Assembly (NCBI GenBank): GCA_002329205.1
Contig: DCTC01000001.1
Location: 458,623-522,622 of the forward strand
Length of the DNA: 64,000 nt
Source of the DNA: Candidatus Roizmanbacteria bacterium UBA1450
GTDB taxonomy: Bacteria; Patescibacteriota; Microgenomatia; UBA1406; GWC2-37-13
Reading direction: 5' to 3'
Shown here: piece after piece, positions 54,790-63,906 of the stretch
Numbering within the stretch: position 1 is the stretch's first letter
Layout: each line of letters begins with the position of its first letter
The notes under the pieces: model-generated
Told to the model about the DNA's origin: nothing
Seen by the model: the letters and a program-made list of their open reading frames with translations, nothing else
Databases searched by the model: none
Translations under genes and position numbers: made by a program

Positions 54790-55857
54790 ATGCTCGGTTT
54801 GGAGATTTTAGACATGCAGTTCTCAGGTAATACACTTCAATCTTACCTCGAAGCTTTCACAGTTTTTGTTGTAAGCATATTTATTTTACAAATCATCAAG
54901 GCTGTTCTTCTGGTGAAACTTCAGGATTTTGCAGATAAGACTGCAAATGAATGGGATAACATCCTCTGTAAAGCGCTCGAATCCTTGGGTTGGTTATTTT
55001 ATTTTATTGTCTCGTTATATGCGTCCACCCGATTTATCTCATTGGCAGACTTTATCAATACTATTATCTATAGCGCAACACTCATCATTGTTACTTACTA
55101 TGCGATTGGAGCATTACAGATAATCCTCGAATTCGGACTTGATCAGATTTTAAAAAAATCTCAGGGAGATAAGCTGGACAATACAATTCTTAGATTTTTT
55201 CATAATGCCCTCAAAATTGGATTATGGGTTAGTGCTGTCATATTGATTCTTCAAAATCTTGGCTACGAAGTCGGTGCTTTACTCGGCGGTTTGGGAATTG
55301 CCGGTATTGCAATAGCATTTGCTCTTCAAAATATTCTTACTGATATATTCTCTTTTTTCTCAATATATTTTGATAAACCATTTCGAAAAGGGGACTTCAT
55401 AATCGTTGATAATGACATGGGGACAGTTGAACACATCGGTATTAAATCGACTCGCATCCGCACATTACAAGGCCAACAGCTTATTATTTCGAATCAGGAA
55501 CTTACTTCTGTTCGTGTGAACAATTACAAAAGAATGGAAGAACGGAGAGCGGTATTTCACTTCAGAATTAGATATGAAACGCCTCCTACTCTCGTAAAAA
55601 AGATTCCGGAGTTGATTAAAAAGATTATTGAAAATAACGAACGTACAAGATTTGACCGTGCCCACTTTACTGAGTTCGGAGATTCAAGTCTGAACTTCGA
55701 AGTCGTTTATTATGTAGACACTCAAGACTACAATGTCTACCGGGATGTTCAGCAGGATATTAATATTGCAGTTATGGAAACGTTTACTAAAAACCGGATT
55801 GAGTTTGCTTACCCTACTCAACTTGTCTATTTGAGAAAATCATCCGAGTCCAAATAA
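54790..55857 (+). CDS. mscS: Small-conductance mechanosensitive channel (MscS family)
   Basis: The 355-residue protein has three to four membrane helices in residues 15-195, the pore helix with GALLGGLGIAGIAIAFALQN, then the beta domain beginning SIYFDKPFRKGDFIIV and the cytosolic vestibule region. The length and motifs fit MscS-type channels, which open under membrane tension and release solutes during osmotic downshock. The C-terminus overlaps the convergent tatD gene by 18 bp. Assignment to the family is firm; its gating properties are unknown. Confidence 0.92.
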   Translation: MLGLEILDMQFSGNTLQSYLEAFTVFVVSIFILQIIKAVLLVKLQDFADKTANEWDNILCKALESLGWLFYFIVSLYASTRFISLADFINTIIYSATLIIVTYYAIGALQIILEFGLDQILKKSQGDKLDNTILRFFHNALKIGLWVSAVILILQNLGYEVGALLGGLGIAGIAIAFALQNILTDIFSFFSIYFDKPFRKGDFIIVDNDMGTVEHIGIKSTRIRTLQGQQLIISNQELTSVRVNNYKRMEERRAVFHFRIRYETPPTLVKKIPELIKKIIENNERTRFDRAHFTEFGDSSLNFEVVYYVDTQDYNVYRDVQQDINIAVMETFTKNRIEFAYPTQLVYLRKSSESK

Positions 55858-56667
55858 TATCTTCCCGTTCTGTGAAGTTTCTGCAACGACTGACTCCAAA
55901 GATGTCAACTTCAATTTTGCTATCATTTCAGCAACATATACTACATTTTTAGGTTCATTGGGGTACTGTTTTTTTGACAAAAGCGGCTCAGGCAGAATAT
56001 ACGGACTATCTGTTTCAATAACCAGCATATGAAGCGGTACCTTCTGGATAAATTCTTGCTTGTTTTTGTCATACGTCACATCTCCGTCTACACCAATAAA
56101 CATATTGTGCTCCTGAGCAAATTCGAGTAATTCTGCATGTGGTTCACAACAATGGAATACGGCTCGATGTTCAAGATGAGGATTCCATTTTTCCCGCAAT
56201 AATTGCAGTAAATCCTGTTTTGCTTCTCTGTTGTGCAAGATAAGGGATTTATTATATTTTATTGCCAAATCGATCTGCATTTCAAGCAAATTTTTCTGAA
56301 TTTCAATAAATTCTGTAGAAACTGCATACTCTTCATAGACTGTTTCTTCATACACATGGCGATCCATCCCCACCTCTCCAACAGCTACTGCTTTGGGGGA
56401 TCTAAGCATTTGTTCAATTGCAGATACTTCACTTTCAGCTGTAATATCGTCTCGTTTCAACAATTTATAGACATGGTGTGGGTGAATGCCGACGGCTGCA
56501 TAGATGCCGGGATACTGATCAGCAAGTTCTATTGCTCTTTTCGAAGTTTTCACGTCTGTTCCTGGTATAACCATATTCAAAACTCCACGTTCGTGTGCAC
56601 GTGAAATAACTTCTCCCACATTCTTTTTGAAACGTTTAAAATTCAGATGACAATGTGTATCAAACAT
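55840..56667 (-). CDS. tatD: TatD-family deoxyribonuclease/hydrolase
   Basis: The 275-residue protein has the metal-binding residues of the TatD amidohydrolase family: DTHCHLN at the start, GEVGMD (Glu), LHNR (His), FHCC (His) and ETDSPY (Asp). TatD proteins are metal-dependent nucleases with proposed roles in DNA repair or quality control. TATACT lies 9 nt before the ATG. The gene is divergent from rpiB, and only 75 bp separate the two starts. The 3' end overlaps mscS. Confidence 0.92.
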   Translation of the reverse strand: MFDTHCHLNFKRFKKNVGEVISRAHERGVLNMVIPGTDVKTSKRAIELADQYPGIYAAVGIHPHHVYKLLKRDDITAESEVSAIEQMLRSPKAVAVGEVGMDRHVYEETVYEEYAVSTEFIEIQKNLLEMQIDLAIKYNKSLILHNREAKQDLLQLLREKWNPHLEHRAVFHCCEPHAELLEFAQEHNMFIGVDGDVTYDKNKQEFIQKVPLHMLVIETDSPYILPEPLLSKKQYPNEPKNVVYVAEMIAKLKLTSLESVVAETSQNGKILFGLG

Positions 56668-56682
56668 ATTGTATGTAGTATA
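56668..56682 (-). promoter_or_regulatory. -10 box of a putative leaderless promoter for tatD
   Basis: TATACT on the minus strand (56682-56677) ends 9 nt before the ATG. Confidence 0.5.
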
Positions 56683-56730
56683 GCGGATAATACATATAAA
56701 ATATGACTGGATACTACGCTACGTATACTA

Positions 56731-56742
56731 TATACTATAATT
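56731..56742 (+). promoter_or_regulatory. -10 box of a putative leaderless promoter for rpiB
   Basis: TATACT at 56731-56736 ends 6 nt before the ATG at 56743. Confidence 0.55.
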
Positions 56743-57186
56743 ATGACCATCTTCATTGGTGCAGATCATAGAGGCTATGAACTTAAAAATGCCTTAATTG
56801 AATATCTTCAAGACAAGAATATTCGCGTCGAAGACTTAGGAAATTATGAACATGATCCTCAAGACGATTTTCCTGATTTTTCTCAAAAAGTGGCTGAAGC
56901 TGTCCTCCAGAATCCTAAAGAATTTCTGGGTATTGTCATCTGCGGTTCCGGTGTAGGTGTCACGATATCAGCCAATCGCTACAAAGGGATATACTGCGGT
57001 CTGGCGTTAAGCAAAGAACAGATCAAAAACGCCCGTGAACATGATCATATAAACATTCTTGCTCTCCCTTCTGATTATCTCTCTCATGAACAAGCACAAG
57101 AATTGGTAGACATATTTATTGAAACAAAACCCATAAACCAAGAAAAATATTTACGTAGACTGAATAAAGTAGACAATCAGGCCTAA
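56743..57186 (+). CDS. rpiB: Ribose-5-phosphate isomerase B
   Basis: The 147-residue protein matches RpiB/LacAB: IGADHRGYELKN at the start, the catalytic Cys in ICGSGVGVTISANR and the conserved NAREHDHINILALPS segment. It interconverts ribose 5-phosphate and ribulose 5-phosphate in the pentose phosphate pathway. Many Patescibacteria keep only part of this pathway, so the gene likely serves nucleotide precursor supply. Its end overlaps the convergent dprA by 4 bp. Confidence 0.94.
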   Translation: MTIFIGADHRGYELKNALIEYLQDKNIRVEDLGNYEHDPQDDFPDFSQKVAEAVLQNPKEFLGIVICGSGVGVTISANRYKGIYCGLALSKEQIKNAREHDHINILALPSDYLSHEQAQELVDIFIETKPINQEKYLRRLNKVDNQA

Positions 57187-58274
57187 AATCTGATCTGATA
57201 TTTTCCAATAGAATTTTTTTCGATGATACCTCCTATCTCCATTGACGACAGAAGTGACAGTATCTTGAAAACCGGCATATGTAACGTTCTTGCAAGTTCA
57301 TCTGCTGAAAATGCCTCCTGAGCAAGAAGCTGATACAAGCGCCTCTCCTCTTCCTGAAGTTCATAAGAAATACGTGTAGGATTTCTACCTGCCATTTCGC
57401 TACTAAATTCCTCCAAGATATCATTCACGTCTGTGACCATTTTGGCACCTTCTTTCAACAATAGGTTTGGTGCTTTTGAAAGCTCTGATGTAATTGGGGC
57501 AGGGGGTGCAAAGACTTCCTTGCCTTGCGACAAAGCATAACGTGCAGTAATAAGCGAACCCGAATCGATAAGACCTTCTGCGACAAGTACTCCCTTTGAA
57601 ATACCAGATATCAGTCTATTGCGCGCAATAAAGTGTCCACGAGAAGTCATTTGGTTCGGCGGGAATTCAGAAATGACAAGCCCGCCCGAGTTAATAATAT
57701 GATGGTAGAGCTCATGATGTTCAATCGGATATACAATATTTACCCCGCACCCGAGAAAGGCAATCGTCCGTTTACCAGCTTTTATTGCTTCTGTATGAGC
57801 CAATCCATCTACTCCCATCGCCATGCCCGAAACAATTACTGCTCCTGACTCAGCTAGCTCCCTGCTAAATTTTTTTGTTACCTGGATCCCGTATTGAGTG
57901 GGTTTACGCGTCCCTACGATCGCAAATAAAAACATATTTTCCCATTCAAACTCACTTATATTACCTTTGACATATAAACAAATCGGAGCATCCGTGAGCT
58001 CGCGTAGAGCTTGCGGATATCGAGGATCTTCTCTCGTAAGGATGGTAATATGTTGCTCCTCGATCTGACTGCGTTCCTTTTCAAAGTCAAATGTCGCACG
58101 AAATGAAACAAAGCGTTGTGCCACCCGCGCTCCAAGAATATTTTGAAGCCGTTCTGGCGGAGCTAAAAACGCATCCTGAACTGAGTTAAAGTACTGCAGC
58201 AACATATCGAAACGTGTCGGACCGATACCGGGAGCAAATGAAAATCCAAGATAATAGTACAGATTAGATGTCAT
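57183..58274 (-). CDS. dprA: DNA processing protein DprA/Smf
   Basis: The 363-residue protein has an N-terminal helix-hairpin-helix/SAM-like part (about 1-75), the Rossmann-like DprA domain (FAIVGTRKPTQYG, IVSGMAMGVDGLAH, FLGCGVNIVYP, ARNRLISGIS) and a C-terminal winged helix (about 300-363). DprA protects incoming single-stranded DNA and loads RecA during transformation. With comEA and comEC in the same window this supports a working DNA-uptake route. TACAAT lies 7 nt before the ATG. Confidence 0.95.
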   Translation of the reverse strand: MTSNLYYYLGFSFAPGIGPTRFDMLLQYFNSVQDAFLAPPERLQNILGARVAQRFVSFRATFDFEKERSQIEEQHITILTREDPRYPQALRELTDAPICLYVKGNISEFEWENMFLFAIVGTRKPTQYGIQVTKKFSRELAESGAVIVSGMAMGVDGLAHTEAIKAGKRTIAFLGCGVNIVYPIEHHELYHHIINSGGLVISEFPPNQMTSRGHFIARNRLISGISKGVLVAEGLIDSGSLITARYALSQGKEVFAPPAPITSELSKAPNLLLKEGAKMVTDVNDILEEFSSEMAGRNPTRISYELQEEERRLYQLLAQEAFSADELARTLHMPVFKILSLLSSMEIGGIIEKNSIGKYQIRF

Positions 58275-58287
58275 TACTTGAATTGTA
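58275..58287 (-). promoter_or_regulatory. -10 box of a putative leaderless promoter for dprA
   Basis: TACAAT on the minus strand (58287-58282) ends 7 nt before the ATG. Confidence 0.55.
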
Positions 58288-58349
58288 CATAAAAAGTTAT
58301 ACTATTACACATCTATTTATCCTCAGCAAGATATTGTTTCCCTGACTGT

Positions 58350-58362
58350 TATAATAGTCTAT
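58350..58362 (+). promoter_or_regulatory. -10 box of a putative leaderless promoter for the PBP gene
   Basis: A perfect TATAAT at 58350-58355 ends 7 nt before the ATG at 58363. Confidence 0.6.
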
Positions 58363-60741
58363 ATGGATCCACAATCAGTGAAACAATACATACACGAATA
58401 TGTTGATAAGAGCAAAAGAACAGCCTCCCGACTCTATGCTATTTTGCTTTCCCACTTCCGTTCTATTATGCAAATACTGCACTATCATGTCCGCCGTATT
58501 TGGGATCAGATATCTCATCTAAGCTTGCCGATGATGATCGGAATTTTTTCACTTGCCATGCTACTTCTGATTGTGACAGCCATAGCCACATATGCATACT
58601 TTGTTTCTGATTTGGCCACACCCGAACGTCTGATGAATCGCAACAACACCGGCCTTATTTTAATGGATCGAAAAGAAAAGTCGTTTTTTCGAAGCAGTGA
58701 AGCACGGGATCTTGAGATTTATCCTCTGGAAGAAATGCCCGACTTTGTCCCTGAGGCATTTATTGTCATTGAGGATGACCAATTTTATGAACATCCCGGT
58801 TTTTCATTAAAAGGAATCACCCGATCAATTATGGCAAATATTCGAGAGACATCTTATGCCCAAGGCGGTTCTACTATCACCCAGCAGCTGGTGAAAAATG
58901 CACTTCTTACTCCCGAAAAATCGTTGCGGCGAAAATACCAGGAACTGATTTTATCTATTGAAGTTGAACGAAGATATTCAAAAGAAGAAATTTTAGAAAT
59001 GTATTTAAACTCAATTTACTTCGGAGCTGGAGCATACGGTATTGAAGAAGCTGCTCAAACTTATTTCGACAAAGATGTGGCACAGCTTACAATTGAAGAG
59101 GCAGCCATCTTGGCAGCACTTCCTAAGGCACCATCTGCACTCACTCCCTTCGGCGGTAATCGTGAACGGCTTTTTGCACGACAGGAGCTTATATTGGAAA
59201 AGTTGGGATATGATATCGATGATCTCCAACCGGTTACATTCGCAGAACCTGACGAAGAAACGCAAACGGATCTTGCACCTCATTTTGCAGTCTGGGTAAG
59301 AGAGTATCTCTATCAAAAATACGGCGAGGATAATGTAAATCGTCTCGGTTTTCGGGTTGTCACGACTTTGGATCGGGATATGCAGCAGACAGGTCAAACA
59401 CTCGTCAAACAACATGTAACAAACCTGGGTAGACGGGATGCCAGCAATGCCGGTTTGGTTGCACTGAATCCCAAAACTGGTGAAATTCTGGCGATGATAG
59501 GTAGTGTCGACTGGAATAATGATAAATTTGGTAAATACAACATTGCGTTTGCAAAACGACAGCCAGGATCTACGTTTAAACCGATAGTGTACGCTCAATC
59601 ATTCATTGAAGGCAAGCATCCAAGTGATATTATCACGGATGAACCAATCAATATCGGAGGATATCAGCCCCGAAACTCAGACGGCAGATTCAGAGGAGAT
59701 ATAACAATTCGATATGCTCTAGGAAATTCTCTTAATATTCCGGCCGTTAAATTATTGGAATTCACCGGAGTAAAGGATGCTGTAGATCTTGCACATTCTA
59801 TGGGAATAATTTCACTTGATCCGGATGTCGATTATGGTTTATCTCTTGTTCTTGGAGGTGGTGAAGTTGAATTATTTGAGATTACGCGAGCATACGGAGT
59901 ATTTGCCACAAACGGGAAACTGGTCCCGTCTCACCCTATTCTGAGTATTACAGACAAATTCGGAAACGAAATTTATCGATACCACCCAAATACACTGAAA
60001 GAAGAAGAACAATTTTCAGTCTCATCACTATTCAGTTCATTTCTCAAACCGAAGGAACCATTCCAAGACCGACTTATCGGGGGTACAAAAACACAACAAG
60101 TACTCGATAGTGCGGCGGCGTATATGATCACCTCTATTCTCTCTGATAACGAAGCACGTAAAGACACATTTGGCGAACAGAATTGGCTGACCATCGGAAG
60201 GCCGGCTGCTGCAAAAACAGGAACAACCAATGACTTTAAGGACGCATGGACAATCGGATATACTCCGGATTTAGTGGCAGGAGTATGGGTGGGAAATAAT
60301 GACGGGACACCGATGAACGGTCTTTTTGGGTCGCAGGCAGCAGCACCGATTTGGCATGGATTTATGCTGCAGGCACTGAGAGGAGTTGAAGTTAAACAAT
60401 TTGAGAGACCGTCTTCTTTAATTGCAGTGCAGATATGTTCCGAAACCAAGACGCATTGCAGTCTGTGTACCGGAGAAAATACATATACAGAATATTATTC
60501 AAAGAAGCATCTCCCTCCTGAAGACTGTAGCCAGATTACGGCAACACCGACACCTACTGCCACAGAGGCACCTACACAGACCCCTACTCCGCAACCAACC
60601 GACACACCCGCTCCCAGTCCTACGCCGACAAAGATCCCGACTGCAACACCTACTCCTACCCAATCATTATTCCCTATCTGGACGCCGACGCCTACACCAG
60701 AAAATGGAGATTTCCCGACTCCGATAATTTCTCTACCCTAA
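58363..60741 (+). CDS. Class A penicillin-binding protein (PBP1A type)
   Basis: The 792-residue protein has a cytoplasmic N-terminus, a membrane span at about 63-86, a GT51 glycosyltransferase domain (about 100-275, with EDDQFYEHPGFS and GGSTITQQLVKN) and a transpeptidase domain (about 360-660). Active-site motifs are visible: the Ser-x-x-Lys box in PGSTFKP, GNSLNIP and KTGTTNDFKD. It polymerises and cross-links peptidoglycan. A Cys-rich segment (ICSETKTHCSLC) follows, then a tail of about 65 residues dominated by P and T, which may thread the wall or be glycosylated. It is divergent from dprA with 88 bp between starts. Confidence 0.94.
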   Translation: MDPQSVKQYIHEYVDKSKRTASRLYAILLSHFRSIMQILHYHVRRIWDQISHLSLPMMIGIFSLAMLLLIVTAIATYAYFVSDLATPERLMNRNNTGLILMDRKEKSFFRSSEARDLEIYPLEEMPDFVPEAFIVIEDDQFYEHPGFSLKGITRSIMANIRETSYAQGGSTITQQLVKNALLTPEKSLRRKYQELILSIEVERRYSKEEILEMYLNSIYFGAGAYGIEEAAQTYFDKDVAQLTIEEAAILAALPKAPSALTPFGGNRERLFARQELILEKLGYDIDDLQPVTFAEPDEETQTDLAPHFAVWVREYLYQKYGEDNVNRLGFRVVTTLDRDMQQTGQTLVKQHVTNLGRRDASNAGLVALNPKTGEILAMIGSVDWNNDKFGKYNIAFAKRQPGSTFKPIVYAQSFIEGKHPSDIITDEPINIGGYQPRNSDGRFRGDITIRYALGNSLNIPAVKLLEFTGVKDAVDLAHSMGIISLDPDVDYGLSLVLGGGEVELFEITRAYGVFATNGKLVPSHPILSITDKFGNEIYRYHPNTLKEEEQFSVSSLFSSFLKPKEPFQDRLIGGTKTQQVLDSAAAYMITSILSDNEARKDTFGEQNWLTIGRPAAAKTGTTNDFKDAWTIGYTPDLVAGVWVGNNDGTPMNGLFGSQAAAPIWHGFMLQALRGVEVKQFERPSSLIAVQICSETKTHCSLCTGENTYTEYYSKKHLPPEDCSQITATPTPTATEAPTQTPTPQPTDTPAPSPTPTKIPTATPTPTQSLFPIWTPTPTPENGDFPTPIISLP

Positions 60742-60760
60742 CGCCTTACTTGTTGGCTAG

Positions 60761-61906
60761 TTATATGATACGGCTTTCCAGATACTGAAGATGTTTTTCC
60801 CGAGACTGCTGGTATTCAGTCTTGTCCAGTCCATGGCGGTTAATCATGCGTACCGCATATTGCGCTCCCAGATAATGAGGCATAATCACATATGACGCAC
60901 CTTCCGCATAAAGGGCAAGGGCTTCCTCACGGTTGTTGGAAATAGCTACGATAATCGCCCGTTTGTTTACTTCTCTTATTTTTTTCACTAAGTAGAGATT
61001 AGTTTCGAACTCAGGGATTGTCGTCACAACATATTTCAATTTGCGAAAATTGAGCTCCTCCAAGAATTCGGGATCTTTTGCATCTCCATATTTAAACGGC
61101 AAATCCATCTCTTCAAGTAGCTTGACCGAATCTGGATTGAAATCAATGATAAGGAATTTCAAGCCTATGCGTTCAAAAGATTTAACAAAATCCTGACCTA
61201 CGCGCTGAAATCCGAACAGCAACGAGTCATAATCTGTATCATTCTTTTTTTCACGTTTGTTCTTTTTTAATTCCAAGAATGTCAACAATTTCTCAACTTT
61301 CGGATATATTTGATCTGAGTATAAAATCAGATAGGTAGAACCTGCTATTGTTATGAGTCCGACAAATGTAATAAGAGACAAAACCTCCCGTGAAAGAGAT
61401 CCTATCTGAAAACCGAGCGTAGCCAGTATCAAAGAGAATTCACTTATTTGTGCGACAGTAAGTCCTGCCTGAAAACCGGTTCTTTTGCTGTATCCCAATA
61501 AATTCATAATAATCACCACTATAATCGGATTCCCGACCAATACAAATATTGAGAATATGAGAGCCGGAATAATGAGTGATCCGATATTTTCGAGGATCAT
61601 CTCCGACCCGAGAAGTATAAAAAACAACAGGATAAAAAAGTCCCGAAGCGGCCGTAAACGGGATGCAGCTTCAAATGCATAGGGCGTCATCGACATACTG
61701 ACACCTGCTACCAATGCCCCAATTTCTACCGAAAAACCCAAATAGCTGAATAGCGTCGCCATTCCCATTCCCCAGCTTATGGAAAAAAGGAATAACAGTT
61801 CTTGAGAAGCTGCGACAAATTTACTAATTCGGGGCAATACATAATTACTGACAGAAATGAGAACCACTATCGAGTAAACCCTTGCCCAGCGTAAACGCCG
61901 CTTCAA
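60761..61906 (-). CDS. Kef-type cation/proton antiporter, C-terminal part (frameshifted)
   Basis: The frame gives 381 residues, but the first 12 (MKRRLRWARVYS) are out of frame. From SIVVLISV on it continues the antiporter: membrane helices to about residue 195, then a TrkA-N-like cytosolic domain (LLFGFQRVGQDFVKSF, FLIIDFNPDSVKLLEE) that binds nucleotides and regulates transport. Kef proteins exchange K+ or Na+ for H+. The N-terminal half is the overlapping frame 61845-62393. One base appears inserted near 61870. An intact protein would have about 540 residues. It is convergent with the PBP gene. Confidence 0.85.
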   Translation of the reverse strand: MKRRLRWARVYSIVVLISVSNYVLPRISKFVAASQELLFLFSISWGMGMATLFSYLGFSVEIGALVAGVSMSMTPYAFEAASRLRPLRDFFILLFFILLGSEMILENIGSLIIPALIFSIFVLVGNPIIVVIIMNLLGYSKRTGFQAGLTVAQISEFSLILATLGFQIGSLSREVLSLITFVGLITIAGSTYLILYSDQIYPKVEKLLTFLELKKNKREKKNDTDYDSLLFGFQRVGQDFVKSFERIGLKFLIIDFNPDSVKLLEEMDLPFKYGDAKDPEFLEELNFRKLKYVVTTIPEFETNLYLVKKIREVNKRAIIVAISNNREEALALYAEGASYVIMPHYLGAQYAVRMINRHGLDKTEYQQSREKHLQYLESRII

Positions 61907-62393
61907 ATGCTACATTCCCGCCTTCACTTGAAGCAAATGATGTTGTTACTAATAAAATGAGTGTCGCGACAATATCCTGCACCAGGAGGAACCCAACAGC
62001 AATTTTTCCATATAATTTATTGAGATCTCCTTTATCGGACAATAATTTCAGGATGATAATTGTACTGCTGAATGTTAGAGCAATGGCTACAAATATTGCT
62101 GCTATAAAATCGATACCCAGTAATAAAGAGATGATAAAACCGATTACCGAGGTGAAAATGACCTGACCCAAACCAGTGAGGAGAGATACTTTACCGACCT
62201 CCTTGATGACATTGGGACTTAGATTCAGACCGACTATAAAAAGTAAAATAGTAATACCGATCTTTGAGAACAGTTCCAGTACTTCACCGCTGTGAAGAAG
62301 ATTCAGAGCATAGGGTCCGATGATAATTCCTGAAAGAATATACCCGACAATCAGAGGCTGCTTCATAATCCGCATAAGGATAGAAACAACCAT
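61845..62393 (-). CDS. Kef-type cation/proton antiporter, N-terminal part (frameshifted)
   Basis: The 182-residue frame has five to six membrane helices matching the start of the CPA2/Kef exchanger domain (QPLIVGYILSGIIIGPYAL, GLNLSPNVIKEVG, TFSSTIIILKLLSD, FLLVQDIVATLIL). It ends DSGSHFCQ after GKGLL, where the correct frame continues IVVLISV. Upstream of the ATG at 62393 the frame stays open for nine codons that look like the rest of helix 1 (IEISIIIFIA); no ATG is available there, so an ATT start or a further small error is possible. Confidence 0.85.
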   Translation of the reverse strand: MVVSILMRIMKQPLIVGYILSGIIIGPYALNLLHSGEVLELFSKIGITILLFIVGLNLSPNVIKEVGKVSLLTGLGQVIFTSVIGFIISLLLGIDFIAAIFVAIALTFSSTIIILKLLSDKGDLNKLYGKIAVGFLLVQDIVATLILLVTTSFASSEGGNVAFEAAFTLGKGLLDSGSHFCQ

Positions 62394-62484
62394 TGCAATA
62401 AAGATAATGATACTTATCTCAATAAAAATTTACATACCTTTAAGACTAGCAAAAATGAATAGAAAAGTCAGAAGAAAATGAACG

Positions 62485-63906
62485 TTATTTTACCGGTGTT
62501 TGAGTAGATTCGACTCCGTCTTGTGTTCCGTAAACATAAGGCAGAGGACGCGGATTTGAACCGTTCATGCGTGTGACGGCAACAAATCCGATTATAAGCA
62601 CAAGGTAAACCAGCAACCATCCAATGGCGATTGCAAAGGTTCCCACTCCCCACCATAACCCCTTTTTAACTCCGATGACAAGAGGAGGCAGGATCAGAAT
62701 TAAAGGATATATACCAATCGAAAGTATCAGTAAAAATAAAGCTATTAGGAGATTGAATTGCGAGCCGAAGTAATAATAATTATCAATCTGAGAAAAAAGT
62801 ATAAATAGGAATATTGTATATCCGGCTGCCAAAATTGACGAGACAAATCCGGTCCCGCCCATCCAGAGAACTGTAAACATACGGGACGAAGTACCTGTTT
62901 TTGACATATTATCGTTCGTTGCGGCTTTATGACGGAGCATTTTTATGATCCGATAAGACAGAAAACCAAGTATAACTAATGTCCCCAATATTATAATAGC
63001 TGCAATAAGTATTGATTTCCCGTGAAGTTGCCATATCGAATCAGCATAAGATCCGTCGACAGTAAATGAGTCAAGCGGCTGGAGTGAATAGGCCGATTTT
63101 ACTATGCTTCCCGTTCCGATTTGCTGATAATATCTGTCTATAGCGGGGTTCGCAACCCCTGCTGACGGGAATGAGCTGTCCGTCGAAAGTTTTACAACTG
63201 ATTCGTCAAAACGATAATTAACTTCAGATGAAGCCCCTTTCAAAACCATATCGCTGTCTGCTGAAATTCCCACCTGTAATGTCCTGATGGGAACTTCTGT
63301 TTTAAGGGTCTCAAACTCATAATTGTACGATCCGAAGAACGTTTTAGTTGTGTAGCCCATTGCGCGATAATACAGAATAAAGCTTGCTGAAGCATCAGGA
63401 GAAACTCCTTGCGGTAAATGTACCGTAATAGTATCACCTTCAAATGTAATATCTGCTTTTTTATATTTTGTATTTTGTGAGTAGTAATCATAGTAATTCG
63501 GTGTTGAATATTGGATACATTTAGGAGGTTCATAAATATCGTAGACTACCTTATCATTGGGAGCTGATCTGACCGGTTCGTACTGGATACAATACCCTTC
63601 TTTAATTACCTGATACGCGATTATATCCTGCGGTTCAACTTTGGGTACCCGAAGAGTGATGGCCGACATGGTGGCTTCTTCACTATTGGTGAATATTGCT
63701 TTTAAATTTACTGCTGCTTCACCGTTGCCTCGAAAAGTCACCGTATAATAGTGATCCTGTCCGAATAAGCCTGCAGGATCTGCACCTCTCCCCGAATCGG
63801 GGGGAATCAGCATCATACTCTCGGTTTGTGCATGAATGGATGTAGTGCCAATAAGAACAATAAGAAGTAATAGTAGAAGAATTATCTTGTTTTTCACAAA
63901 CTTCAT
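62485..63906 (-). CDS. DUF2207-like membrane protein
   Basis: Starting at the ATG at 63906 (MKFVKNKII) gives 473 residues; the frame is open to a TTG at 63933. It has a signal peptide (about 5-25, ending IHAQ), an extracellular beta-rich domain (about 30-300) with a Cys pair (GYCIQYE and PKCIQYS), and about five membrane helices in the C-terminal third. The arrangement fits DUF2207-type envelope proteins of unknown role. The C-terminus is hydrophilic and short. The Kef gene lies downstream on the same strand. Confidence 0.75.
   Translation of the reverse strand: MKFVKNKIILLLLLLIVLIGTTSIHAQTESMMLIPPDSGRGADPAGLFGQDHYYTVTFRGNGEAAVNLKAIFTNSEEATMSAITLRVPKVEPQDIIAYQVIKEGYCIQYEPVRSAPNDKVVYDIYEPPKCIQYSTPNYYDYYSQNTKYKKADITFEGDTITVHLPQGVSPDASASFILYYRAMGYTTKTFFGSYNYEFETLKTEVPIRTLQVGISADSDMVLKGASSEVNYRFDESVVKLSTDSSFPSAGVANPAIDRYYQQIGTGSIVKSAYSLQPLDSFTVDGSYADSIWQLHGKSILIAAIIILGTLVILGFLSYRIIKMLRHKAATNDNMSKTGTSSRMFTVLWMGGTGFVSSILAAGYTIFLFILFSQIDNYYYFGSQFNLLIALFLLILSIGIYPLILILPPLVIGVKKGLWWGVGTFAIAIGWLLVYLVLIIGFVAVTRMNGSNPRPLPYVYGTQDGVESTQTPVK

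Noticed and set aside
62535..62570. tRNA T-arm-like sequence
   Set aside because: GGTTCAAATCC occurs on the minus strand but lies inside the DUF2207-like coding frame, with no acceptor or anticodon arms.
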